Assembly (NCBI GenBank): GCA_003427395.1
Contig: BFEA01000661.1
Coordinates: 292,283-330,072, forward strand
Direction: 5' to 3'
Source of the DNA: Chara braunii
Taxonomy: Eukaryota > Streptophyta > Charophyceae > Charales > Characeae
DNA: 37,790 nucleotides
The notes under the pieces were generated by a model. It saw only the letters and a program-made list of their open reading frames with translations, had not been told where the DNA came from and made no database searches. Position 1 is the stretch's first letter, and every line of letters starts with the position of its first letter. This document shows, one piece after another, positions 1 to 10,042 of the stretch. The translations under genes were made by a program, and so were the position numbers.

Positions 1-31
<31 letters not shown>

Positions 32-40
32 ACACACACA
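1..40. repeat. (CA)n microsatellite
   Basis: Alternating CA dinucleotides with one T interruption fill the first 40 bases. The array probably continues left of the window. Confidence 0.95.
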
Positions 41-285
41 CGGGAAAATCATCACATTTAACACACACGCACAACGTCCGTCTAAGGGGTGGTCGCGCTA
101 TGTAGCATACCGTTCTTCAAATGCATTAAAAGTGTGACCACCTCTTCGATAGCTCTCTCTCTCTATCTTTCTCTCTCGTGCAAGGTTAAAGGTCCCCCTC
201 CTTCGAAAAGGTGGTCATGCTCATTTTGACAAACGAGGATTAAGTACCTTGAGAGCGGAGTGTCCCTCTCTCTCTGAAATCTATT

Positions 286-406
286 TAGTTTTGCAAACCT
301 TATGAGTGACTTGGGCAACACTCATCGGTCTACATAGACTCGACANTAGTTTTGCAAACCTTATGAGTGACTTGGGCAACACTCATCGGTCTACATAGAC
401 TCGACA
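286..406. repeat. 60-bp exact duplication around a single N
   Basis: Bases 286-345 and 347-406 are identical 60-mers separated only by the N at 346. Another single N lies at 442. An exact repeat either side of one N is what an unmerged contig overlap looks like, so this is more likely an assembly artefact than a biological tandem repeat. Confidence 0.85.
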
Positions 407-853
407 CACAAAGTTTTGATGGAAGTACTTCGTCAAGCACANAGGCGAGCTACACAAACTTATAAGGAATTGAGGAATCAAAACTCAATGCCGACTTCCG
501 CTAAGTTTCTCGCAGAATATCATCCATGTTTTCATGCTCACGCTGATGCAATTGCCGACAACCTGTTGAACATGTGATATCAATGATTAGCATAACACGG
601 TTAAACAAATTAAAAGCGCGACCACCTCTTCAACAAGTTAGCAGTATTCCATTTTTTTTCGTACACACATGCTGAGACACGTAATTAGATGACGTGCACT
701 ATTTTGCAACTTATACGAGTATATCGTTATATCATATTCATAAACAAGATCCTGAAATGTTTTGGTTAATTCATGCATATTATCAACGTTTCAGAAGCAT
801 TGAACTTTGTTCTTCCAATATTATCGATATGTAAAAAACGATGCTGTTGAACA
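407..853. other. No gene recognised
   Basis: AT-rich sequence with one N (442) and a short T8 run near 652-659. The 3' end of the minus-strand LINE may lie here, but I could not fix a poly(A) tail or a target-site duplication. Confidence 0.4.
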
Positions 854-2834
854 TTAACGTTGCCAAGACCCGAAAATCAACACAATGTTTTTTCTGTTGC
901 GAGGGATGCAATGCATTTCCCATGCGACTTTGGAGAAAAATGAATCCTCATCATCTGCATACGGTTTCCATAGAAACTTTGCCGCCCTACGTTTGATCAG
1001 ACGGTATAGCTGTTTCCCAAAACTCCTTACTTTTCCAACAATCCACAAGAGTGCGAAAAGCGCACTGTTGATTACCACTCCTCTGCCAAATAGTGATAGG
1101 TGAGGGGCTCTGCTCCACGTAACCAGTCTATGTACCGATTTCTGGATCATCAGATTGTTTTGATCACCTTCACAAGATATTAGGGCTATTTGAATACCCA
1201 AAAAACGTTCAGATCGACCCTCCCTAATTCGGCGCATTCCCCATTATATTGACAATTAAAAATTAGGAGCTAGAAAGAAGATTGATTTATGTCAATTAAC
1301 TGCTGCCTCTGACAGACCTGAGTACTAATCTAGGCACTGCTTTAGTGCCCCCAAGGAGACCGGAGTGTTTTCGGGCACTGCAAACAGGTCATCAGCCAGT
1401 GCCTTGACCTTAAAGTAGTTTGGGCCGGCAGGAAATCCCTGAATTAGAGGGCTCGTGCGAATGTTATTTAATAGCACCTCCATCTGGATGACTAACAGGA
1501 GGGGGGCTAGAGGGCATCCTTGCCTCAGTGAGCGAGAGAGGGAGAATTCGTTTGACAGCCTACCGTTGACCATAACGACAGTCATAGACATCGTATACAT
1601 CTCTACGATCCAGGTATAAAACATCTCACCGAAACCCATTACTCTTAAGATTGTGAGGACATATGACGAGTTCATATGGTCATATGCTTTCTCCAGATCG
1701 AGTAAAAGGACAGTGTAGTTCAAATCTTCATTGTTTATAATTTTCAACGTTTCTACCGTTGCCACGATGTTCGTGAATATTGTTCGGCCTCTCACAAAAG
1801 CTGCTTGGTGTGGATTTACTAGATGTGGTAGATATCTTCCCAGTCTTCGTACAAGTACTTTTGCCAATAATTTATAAGAGATATTTAAGACTGAGATAGG
1901 CCTCCAATTGCAAATTTCTGCTTTGTCACCCTTTTCGTAGAGAACTGAAATTATCCCTCGGCACATGCTAGTTGACAGTTTTTCACCAGATAGTATGTCA
2001 TTGTATATTTCCACCGGACAATCCCCTATAGCATCCCCTATAGAAAGATAGAGTTCTACAGGAAGGTCGTCGTCGCTTGGGGCCTTACCTCTAGACATTG
2101 CTTTCAACGCCTCAAGTGCCTCTGCGGAGGCAATAGGTCGGTCAAGGTTTAAGAGGCTAGCAATAGAGAGTCTTACTGTAGTGGAATACCAGTGATTGTT
2201 GCTTAGGTGGAGTTCACTGTTAATTGCATTCCCCTGTAGTTGAGACGTTAATATATCCTTGTAGTATATAACAACATAATTACATAGGGTCTGTGGGTCC
2301 TTAGCTATAGGGCAATCAAAATTGAAAGGGTGACTCAGTTCCCGCATGGGGACAGTAGACCGTCTGGGAAGGAGCTTTTCAAATGACTCCTTCGTCACAC
2401 ACTGCAATTCCTTTCACGTGCAATCGTTCCGCGCATAGCTCCGATTTTTTCTTCTGCATCATATCGCATGCTGACATCCATTTGACCCTCTCTGCACCCC
2501 AGACCACATTCGAGACTGGGTGCCGAGACATCCTTTGTTCCGCATATTCAATTTTCTTATGAAGAGCCACTTCCTGTTTGTTCTGTTGGTAAGCCTTGAT
2601 CCTTGACAATACTGAGAGCAAGTTTGAGAACATCCTCGAGCCTGTTTCCCATCAATTAGTAGTTGAAGTACACATATATCGAGCATCTTTCCAGCTAGCC
2701 CAAAAATTCCTCATCCAATCGAGTAGATCTTTATCTGCCGAATTTTGTGTGTTGAGTCGGAAAAGACCATGCCCTCTGACAAGCTCAGAAGTGAGAACCG
2801 TCACAGTCACTGGTTGGTGATCTGACAGGGGTTG
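854..2834 (-). pseudogene. LINE ORF2, end of endonuclease and reverse transcriptase (decayed)
   Basis: Downstream of the insertion the minus strand first encodes SDHQPV, the SDH motif that closes AP-type LINE endonucleases. A charged linker follows (about 2834-2408). The RT is open from about 2407 to 1325: NWRPISVL, AFVRGRTI, LLLDLEKAYD (first catalytic Asp), SLRQGCPLAP and ALADDLF, the Y/F-A-D-D active site with Leu in front of ADD. A stop ends this frame at 1325. The sequence resumes in another frame at 1237-854 with FLGIQI, LFGRGVVINS and AAKFLWK, which match the thumb region after the LINE RT palm. No RNase H is visible. At least one frameshift lies between 1325 and 1237, and further breaks lie upstream. 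RT function in the ancestor is secure; this copy is inactive. Confidence 0.85.
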
Positions 2835-3275
2835 GGTCTTTTAAGAGTTTTTTTTTTTTTTTTTTTCCTAAGCCCCCAACAGTGTTAGCGGTGCTGATAA
2901 GAGTTGACACTACTATCACCCAGGAGACGGCTCCATCTATTGGCGGGGAGCATCATCTGCTGGAAAGCGGGTCCAGTGTCCCATTTACATCAGATCAATC
3001 ATGAAGAGTATTCATGCCAGCATTGATTGCCCTGGGGTACAGAGGATTAACTGAGCAGGATATTTTTTTGGGGGGGAGAGAAAAATCTCTTCACCTTGAA
3101 AACGGCGTTGAATACTATCATTCTCCTGCTGGTTCATCCCTTCCCCAGAGATACCTGGAGTGCCGAAACTTGCAAACTAACAGCTGCTAGCCTGAACCCC
3201 GTTTTTTCTATCCCTACTTTCATTCATCCCTCCCATACCATTCTAAGTCTACTAGGTTGTTGGAGGGGGGATCTT
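2835..3275 (-). mobile_element. Short poly(A)-tailed insertion inside the LINE endonuclease
   Basis: The endonuclease reads up to ...NLWELVI (about 3280) and resumes with SDHQPV at about 2815, leaving some 440 bp that match nothing in the domain. On the minus strand the foreign stretch ends in a run of about 20 A (plus-strand T at 2850-2869), as for a SINE, a truncated LINE or a retrocopy. The flanks have weakly similar starts (TTAAGATCCC and TTAAAAGACCC on the minus strand) that could be a decayed target-site duplication. No pol III boxes or recognisable protein were found inside, so the class is open. Confidence 0.5.
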
Positions 3276-3902
3276 AATTACTAATTCCCATAGATTTTGT
3301 GACGTTAAAAAGTAATTTAGTCTTCGACTAATCACCCCCACATTCTCTCTTGGGTTGGAGACATCCTCATTGGGATGGGATAATCGGTAGGGATCTATTA
3401 GCTCTAGGATATCCATGAGCTTTAGTACAGATACTTTATCTCTGGGACAATCAGATCCTTGGGAGAAGGTAGATACATCTAACGATGTATTCCAATCTCC
3501 CACCAAAATAAAGTTGTCTCCATCTGGGATGATAAATAGCAGGTCTTGAAAGAAAAAGTTTCGAAGTCCCGGGTCGGTAGGGGCATAGATTGTCGCAATA
3601 ATCCAATATTGATCATTTATTAGCAGTTTTACCCACGCCCAACGGCCCCATAAGTCGGAATAGTAATCGATAATTTCACAGTCCAGATTCATGTGAAGAA
3701 GAATACCTGCCCCTCCTTTTGAGCTCATTGCAGGAGTCCAAATTTGGAGGTCGTCCCACCAATTGTGCAATGCGTTTATTTTATCTTCGTTAATCTGAAT
3801 ATTGTTGGTATGAATTAACGACTTCAAATGTTCCTTCTTAAAGTTTCCCGCCGAGTCTGTCATGCCCCGTAAATTCCAGCTCAACAATTTAACCTTACTC
3901 AT
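3276..3902 (-). pseudogene. LINE ORF2, endonuclease domain (N-terminal part)
   Basis: The frame opens with ATG at 3902 and MSKVKLLSWNLRGM, the Asn-containing first motif of AP-like LINE endonucleases. It continues with KGGAGILL, WIIATIYAP, LVGDWNTSLD (the GDxN motif) and SRRLNYFLTSQ. Two defects stand out. The expected Q-E-T/H catalytic Glu motif after the first 30 residues is missing, apparently deleted near IHTNNIQ. The Asp of the usual R-x-D-Y motif is Asn. The SDH motif lies beyond the insertion at 2835-3275. The ancestor would have nicked target DNA to prime reverse transcription; this copy cannot. Confidence 0.8.
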
Positions 3903-3905
3903 ACT

Positions 3906-6122
3906 CTACTTGTTGCACCCATTGACAGTTGGATATGGGGAGAGGGGGGAAGAAGAAGAATCCATGACCCATGCACTAGTCAGATAGGCACGCAGGAAAG
4001 GAGAATCAAGCTTCTTTTCTCTGGGTAGCCGTGGTTCCAAATCCAGCAAGCACTCTGCAGATTTCAGCAGAGGGATATGAATGTGGCGCAGTTCTTGCCT
4101 CTTTCGATTAAAAAAAACATGAGATTGAAACATTGTCGAGTTTTTCCAATTGACCATCCAAGAAGCGGGCATCCAAAAGTGGAACAAAAAACATAATTTT
4201 TTTTTCCGCGTTGTTCTGGATTATCTGCGATGATTCAGACCGTAATAATTTCCGGAATGAGACGGAAGGCAAATTTGTCATGAATTGCAGATCGCACCAA
4301 TACAGTTATTGAGGAGGGCATCGGAGTATCCAGGGACGGAAAACTTACAAGGGCCGACGAATGATCTAGACAGGTAAAGGCAATGGTCCAGAAGGAGTTG
4401 CGAGCTGCAACGTAGAAAAATGACAAGATCTTGTTCTCAATGTCCTGCAGTTGCCCTTTTGAGAGGGAAACAGACACTCGTCTTCTTGAGGTTTTGGTGC
4501 CTGGCGTGCCGATTACCGACCCGTTCGTCCCAGAGTTTTGAGAAGAAGACGAGGACTGCTCACCTTCTAGGTTGCCACCTTCCGAGACGAAGCTGCCTTC
4601 TCTGTCCAATCTTCGCTGCTTACCTGGCGTTTCACTCCTTCCTCTCGATCTTCCTTGATCCGTTAAAGAGGGAATCGTAACGATTCGATCGGGACGTTGG
4701 GAGATGCCGATACCTGTTATGGGGATTTCGAGCGGAAAGCCTCCCTGAGCGAATAGGAGAATTGAGGACAGGGGTCAGATTTTTGGGCCTGTCCCACCGA
4801 CCGTGGTGATTGCGCCGCCCATTGATGAAGTTACAGCTCCCATAGCCATCGAATTTCCCAAAAATGGGACAAACGCCGATGGGTGAGCCATGCCGTATTG
4901 ATTCGGAATTCCAAATGGAGTTGTCGACATATTCCATGACATCAAACCACCTTGAGATATTCTGTGTGGAGCATGCACGTAACCTGGATGTGCTGATAAA
5001 ACCGGGGGGAAGACTGGATTGAATTGGTGCGAGAAGTTGGATGAAATCGTTGCTTGGCTTACTACTATCGGGGACGCTTGCGTGCTGGTTGTCGAGGGCG
5101 GCTGAAGCGTTGACACTTGGAGATGCTGGTCGAGAACCCAGAGGGCCACGATATTGTCGCCTCATAGATGGCTCCTGACCATGTACTTGTTGATGAAAGT
5201 TTCTTGGATCTGAAGTCCCCTCTTGGTTTTGGCGATTGTTGCAGCGACACTCCGTATTTGTATAAAAGAAAGCCCTGCATCGTCTGCAACGGGGAGTCTC
5301 AGCACATGCAAGTTTGACTTCTAGAGAATATCCCTTGGAAGTATCGATCCATATTTTGTCTTTCATGTTGTGCCGGATTGTTGGATCGACATCAAACTTG
5401 ATATTAACAAGAGTTGGTCGCATACGATCCTGTTTTGGAGGATATGAACGAAGAACAGGTCTGATTGCACGTCGTACTTGTGCTTCCAAATTATGCAGAA
5501 ACGTGTCTAGTGACACTTGTACTGCAATAACACAGAAGTTTCGATCGTCCTCCTGTTGCCTCTGTATCCGTAGATGTGCTTTAGTTCACCACGGCTTAAA
5601 CTCGAAAACGTAGTGAGACGCCCCGATAGTCAACTCGTCGCTGCCTTTGTTCACCAACCAAGTTGCGATCTCCCGAGACTTCGCAACGTAGGAAACCACG
5701 TTGGGTGTTTCCATCTTGGTTCTACCTCTGCGAAATGACTGCACGTCGAAGGAACCTTCAAAGGTCTTATTGTCTTCATAAGCTCGAAGGATGTCTTCCT
5801 TGATGTTCTTCGGGAGAAATCTAGCTCCTGCTCGGAAGACTACATTAACCGTATGCTCTTTCAACCAATTGATTTTGGCTTGATCGAGCGCTACATTTAC
5901 TTTGAATCTCGCTTCTCTCATATCTGTAGTCATTTCACCAGGGTCAATGTCCGGTGGCATAATCCCCTCGTCATAACACATCCTCATCAGTTCTCGTAAC
6001 CGATGGCCATCCTCCCTAGTCCGTTGTGGGACTTGAGGAGGGGATCTTGCGCCGTTTTCCATTACTTCGTCCACCCCTCTCTCAATTGACCCCACCGCTC
6101 CTCTTTCCACACCAATCTCCAT
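3906..6122 (-). pseudogene. LINE ORF1 (gag-like RNA-binding protein), broken
   Basis: A real ATG at 6122 starts a frame that runs to a TGA at 5586 in the context FKPW-stop-TKAHL, probably a Trp codon turned into TGA. The same frame continues to about 5150 and includes a Cys cluster (PRCRRCRAFFYTNTECR), which may be a degenerate zinc knuckle. It then shifts to a second frame (5149-4235), rich in Ser, Pro, Gly and Asn, with another stop at 4775. It shifts back for the last part (4187-3906). Together this is roughly 730 codons, long for an ORF1. ORF1 proteins of this kind coat LINE RNA. The assignment rests mostly on position directly upstream of ORF2 and on the basic, Cys-bearing composition. 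Confidence 0.65.
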
Positions 6123-7056
6123 AATTGCTACACTGATTTCCTACTCTGATGGTGAAGAGAAGGATGGTACAAGCGTGATAGCTAGATCCAATATCCTAAA
6201 ACTAGATTATAGTCTAAACAAACGTTCCTCGTAGGCTCACACGTGTAACGTAATCACCAAAACATGATTAGAAAGGAAGTGAGGACGATTTTCAAGGCCT
6301 TCTGGGTATTCGATTAGGCAACCTCCATATCTACCAAAGGACAACTATGACCTACCTGAAGCGATAGGTAATGGCACGCCGAAGTTACTGCAGTGATATC
6401 ACGTTGGTAGCGCCCGCAACCGAAAACTCCGTCGTTGTCGACGGTGAAAAGCTTGGTCTGAGCGCACGAACGGCATCGGTGGAAGCGTTTTGGTCGGCCC
6501 TCACCAATCCATTTCTTTTTGGTACTCTCACGGAAGAAAAAAAAAAGTAGAAAAGTTTCTCCCGTGAAATCAGAAAAGTGGGGAAAAAAAAAAGAAACTA
6601 AGCTTTGGCCGCAATTACAGTTGTATACATTCTTCGAAGTGGCAGTGTGAGTGTGCCCTCAGTGAGGGCATCTCAGCCCCGTGGCAAAGTTATAAGATTC
6701 GGAAAAAAAAATAGAAGGAAAGAAAAATGGGCACACGGATCCGACCATGAAAATGGTTGGATACATTCCCCTAAGTGCCAGTGTGATGAGCATTACAGTA
6801 CTCTGACAAAACACAGCTTGAGCAGATCACGGACAGCATGAGCAGATCACGGATTCCACCCTGCCTCATTAGCAGGGGACTCATAAAAAACACACAATAA
6901 AAAAGAAAAAGAAAACAGTAACATTCATAATGTGACCGCCTTCCCTGTGAGGTGCATTCTGTGGAGGAAGATTGTGAGCACGGCCTCCTAGACTACCCTG
7001 CCCGACATCATTGCAGTAGACAAAGCATTTTCTTTTTTTCCTTTTCTTTCACTCAG
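6123..7056. other. Region without a recognised gene
   Basis: Probably includes the LINE 5' leader on its left side. It contains A-rich runs (6536-6600, 6700-6728, 6885-6915) and a short tandem duplication of GAGCAGATCACGGA near 6820-6856. I see no coding signature that rises above chance. Confidence 0.4.
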
Positions 7057-7064
7057 ATCAACGG

Positions 7065-7094
7065 CCCCAGGCAAGTGACGAATTTTGCCTGGGG
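7065..7094. repeat. Subterminal hairpin of the foldback arm
   Basis: CCCCAGGCAA and TTGCCTGGGG form a perfect 10-bp stem around a 10-base spacer, only eight bases from the arm's outer end. The other arm keeps it with one extra base (24197-24220 region, opposite strand). Confidence 0.75.
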
Positions 7095-7536
7095 GCAACT
7101 GAGGCTATTGCTGCCCTCCTTAGTCACTACAAAAGAGGCAGTTGTCCCCCAACTGCCTCACATTTGCCTCCAACTGCCAGTGTGCGACAACACACTTGCC
7201 TCATCGCTGGAGTGCTGGAGAGGAGGCAGGAGTGCCGTCGGGGAGCTGGAGGACTGCGGAGAAGCGTGACGAAGGAGGACACAACCATAGCCTTGGCAAG
7301 AGCACTCTGCTCCACCCCTTGGCAGGCTGGTCTCAAGGGGGACTCTGCGGCAACGTGGTGAGGAGCGGCAGCGGCGCATGGCAAGGAGCGACGGGGAGCA
7401 CGACAACTGGTGGAGGTGTGCCCGCCAATATTTTCGTCGGCGCGACACCTTTATTTTGAGGGGTGACGCTGTTGTTTTCACGGCACGTCGGCGACACTTT
7501 GTTTTGAAGAGTGACACTGCCGTTTTCACGGCACAG

Positions 7537-7880
7537 TAGTACAGCACGGCGAAGCGCCGCCGTCTTTTTGCGGTGGTACGGCACGGCGAAGCGCCGCTGT
7601 CTTTTTACGGTGGTATGGCACAGCGAAGCGCCGCCGTCTTTTTGCGGTGGTACGACACGGCAAAGCGGTGCCGTTTTTTTTATGGTGGTACGGCACGGCG
7701 AAGCGCTACCGTTTTTTTTGTGGTGGTACAGCACGGCGAAGCGCCGCCGTCTTTTGCGGTGGTACGGCACGGCGAAGCGCTGCCGTCTTTTTTACGGTGG
7801 TACGGCACGGCGAAGCGTTGCCATTTTTTTTATTTTTTTTTACGGTGGTACGACACGGCGAAGCGCTGCCATTTTTTTTA
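7537..7880 (+). repeat. Minisatellite, nine units of about 38 bp
   Basis: Nine copies of a GC-rich unit centred on ACGGCGAAGCGC, each followed by GCCGTC, a T-run and a GGTGGTAC block. Spacing between GAAGCG landmarks averages about 38 bp. Because some spacings are multiples of three, many frames stay open here; none is a gene. Confidence 0.9.
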
Positions 7881-8061
7881 ACATGGATTCGACACGGCAA
7901 TGGAATTGAGCCACGACGGTGGGACGTGAGTGGGCGGCGCATTGGCCATTGGGAGCATGTGGCACTTGCGGTTATGACACCAGGTAGTGTTATTATTTTT
8001 TTGGAGAGCGTGGTGAGAGCGATTTCGGCAGTTGGGACCATCCGATGCTACAAGCGGTAGT

Positions 8062-8165
8062 GCGGGACCACTTGGGACCACTTGGGATCAGTTAGGATCG
8101 ACGTAGAACTCAGTGCGGGACCACTTGGGACCACTTGGGACCACTTGGGACCACTTGGGATCAGT
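8062..8165 (+). repeat. 11-bp minisatellite (GGACCACTTGG)
   Basis: Two short runs of the unit, two copies then four, are separated by a GGATCAGTTAGGATCG stretch. The homologous place at 23027-23070 carries only one short run, so this copy has expanded. Confidence 0.85.
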
Positions 8166-8594
8166 TAGGATCGAGCTAGATTTTTTTGGGACGAGTGCGG
8201 CTCGCCATCTTAGCACTTGGGACTGCCGCGAATGAAACCTGCGAGTCGGGAACAGATTGTAACAAGCAGTTGGCCCAAGACTTACCTCGGGACTGCGGTT
8301 TGTTCAGCGACGCATATATGTTACTTGGCTTTCTTGAGTGAGCCACAACACGTTCGACACCACTGCACTCAAGGTCAGTCAGTGGACGACTTAGACTCCC
8401 TTCACACCTGTGTGGACCCCCACATTGCTTGACCCTTCCGCTTTGAATGTTCAGGAGAAAAGGTTGAATGGGGTTGTGGGCGTCGTGCGTGAGTGAAAAG
8501 GTGGGTCTGACGTACGCAGTGAGACTTGGCTTGTCTTCTTTTGATCGTGTTCTCTGCGTGGTGTGCAGGTGAGTAAAATGACTATGTATGAAAG

Positions 8595-10042
8595 TGAGAC
8601 AAAATGCTATTTGACAAAATGACGTAGAGTTTCGTCTCGTTACTTTTTTTTCCTTTCGTTAGTGAGTTGGGTGAACTTGCTTGCTATTTTTGAAGGATAA
8701 TCGATGGGTGCCATGATGAGAAAAGGAATCTTGAAAACAGAAAGAGAATCAAAGCATAACGAATTTAACTTTTCCCTAGGAAACCCGTTCTATCCCGATC
8801 GACCCTCTTATTTGCGTCTGTCCGAATGAGTCTTCATCTCTCGCTCTTGACTTTTCTTTTCGTCCAAGTTACTTTGAGTTTAGAAAACAAGAACAGTTAA
8901 AACCTGCTTGCGATGAACACATTTTCATCTTTCAAGGAAGCATCTGGAGGGGGGTTCGTTGCTTTAGGAGTCGGCCATGTTATTGACCCAGAGTGGACCG
9001 TTTCTACGGGGGGGTACTTTGCCGATTCGGTGGAGACGGCCCGACTTCTGAGATCCGAGTCTTGTGCTCGGGCGAGGAGGAGGAGTACCCCATACCACTT
9101 CCTAGAGGGTGAGGCATGCAACACTTCAAGCAATGCACCTGATAAAGAATCATCCGCAAAGCAGCCTGTCATCGAAAAGATTAGGAACGTACGGCGACAA
9201 GTGTGTGTATGTCTAATCTTAGGTCGACGGTAGGTTGGAATGAATGACTTTGGCAGCGCATCTCATCAAGTCAAAACTAAGGCAGTATGACTACCTTGTC
9301 GGCTGCACCAATATTATTGTCGATAGCCAACTTCTTGTTTGCGGTTATTTGATTGTTTTGTGGTGTTCGACCTGAGATGGTCGGATTGTATTTCGATGCT
9401 GTGTTATTGGATGTATCTATGATGATTTGGATTCTTTGTCATCATTTTAGATTGAATATATTTTCCTGTTGACTACGGTTAATTCTTTTTTATATAATTA
9501 TATGTGGTCGCTTAACTTTCTTTTGATTGGTGTCTAAAGGGACTAGGATACTATGGGTTTCACACTTGGCTAAGACCGTCCTAGTCGACCGGCGTACTCT
9601 TCGTCTTAGGAGATCAACGCCCTAATGGACGAACGACGTCCGGGTTCAATTGGCGTTTTAATCGCGCGTACCTATACTACAGCGAGTGAGCAAACGCCCT
9701 CGGCCGACCCACCTCTGCAATTGAATTTAAAAAGCTTTCGCACGTGGGTCGGTAGCTCGGTAGGAATACGCCCCTAAGGGTGGTGACAGCCCCTTACAGA
9801 AACAAGTTGTGCCCTGCGGGAACCTATCCTGTCGTAGGACAGCGGGGGATGTACAGCTGGCGCACCCGGTTAGAGCGGCGAAGGAAGGATGTGACCGCAC
9901 ACCCGTCTCGGCGGTTAGCGAGATTATTTCACGCTGTTCCCAAGTTGTCTCTTATGTTCTGCTTTTGTTTACCTCATGCGTGACATGGCCGGGAGGGCTC
10001 CCGCCTCTACAGGAAAAAAGGCGGGGGCCGATGCACTCGACA
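8595..10042 (+). mobile_element. Solitary LTR (1.45 kb), family V, plus orientation
   Basis: The segment starts TGAGACAAAATG and ends CTCGACA, so it has the TG...CA ends of an LTR. It is inverted relative to the 5' LTR at 21406-22847, with high similarity over the whole length. That copy is followed by a primer binding site, which fixes the orientation. Here no primer site follows and no polypurine tract precedes. The flanking 5-mers (GAAAG left, ACGTG right) do not match, so this is not a clean solo LTR; rearrangement after insertion is likely. The stretch 8515-8594 between the foldback block and this LTR is unassigned. Confidence 0.7.
9491..9497 (+). promoter_or_regulatory. TATA-like box of the solitary LTR
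   Basis: TATATAA follows a T-run in LTR orientation, about 900 bp into the LTR. The second LTR has TGTATAA at the same place (21951-21957, minus strand). Candidate core promoter from sequence only. Confidence 0.35.

Larger units (their letters stand above)
854..6122 (-). mobile_element. LINE (L1-type non-LTR retrotransposon), degenerate, minus strand
   Basis: Reading the minus strand from 6122 to 854 gives the usual plant L1 order: ORF1 (gag-like, basic, with a Cys cluster), then ORF2 with an AP-type endonuclease and a reverse transcriptase. The ORF1 stop (TAG, 3906-3908) and the ORF2 ATG (3900-3902) are three bases apart, a compact arrangement common in LINEs. Both ORFs carry several stops and frameshifts, and the endonuclease is interrupted by a roughly 440-bp insertion. 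The element is therefore long dead. Its 5' leader may extend beyond 6122 and its 3' end below 854; neither boundary is fixed. Confidence 0.85.
7057..8514 (+). mobile_element. Foldback-type element, left arm plus central block (locus A)
   Basis: Bases 7057-7884 (arm T) are the reverse complement of 23415-24227, and 7885-8514 (block U) is a direct copy of 22848-23414. At the second locus U is followed by the inverted arm, so the intact unit was probably arm-U-inverted arm, about 2.2 kb: a foldback element with arms of about 0.8 kb. No transposase is present. Locus A stops where U ends, so its right arm is lost. The tip has a hairpin (7065-7094), and most of the arm's inner half is a minisatellite. 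Superfamily is undetermined; foldback and MULE-like non-autonomous elements are both possible. Confidence 0.6.

Noticed and set aside
3096-3284. Small plus-strand frame inside the LINE insertion
   Set aside because: No motif and no support; it lies antisense to the inserted sequence.
7537-7880. Regularly spaced repeat resembling a CRISPR array
   Set aside because: The units are contiguous with no unique spacers, and the context is eukaryotic.
7158-8060. Many overlapping open frames on both strands across the minisatellite
   Set aside because: The repeat unit lacks stops in several frames and gives monotonous Arg/Ala/Phe peptides. This is a composition effect; the same occurs at 23265-23978.
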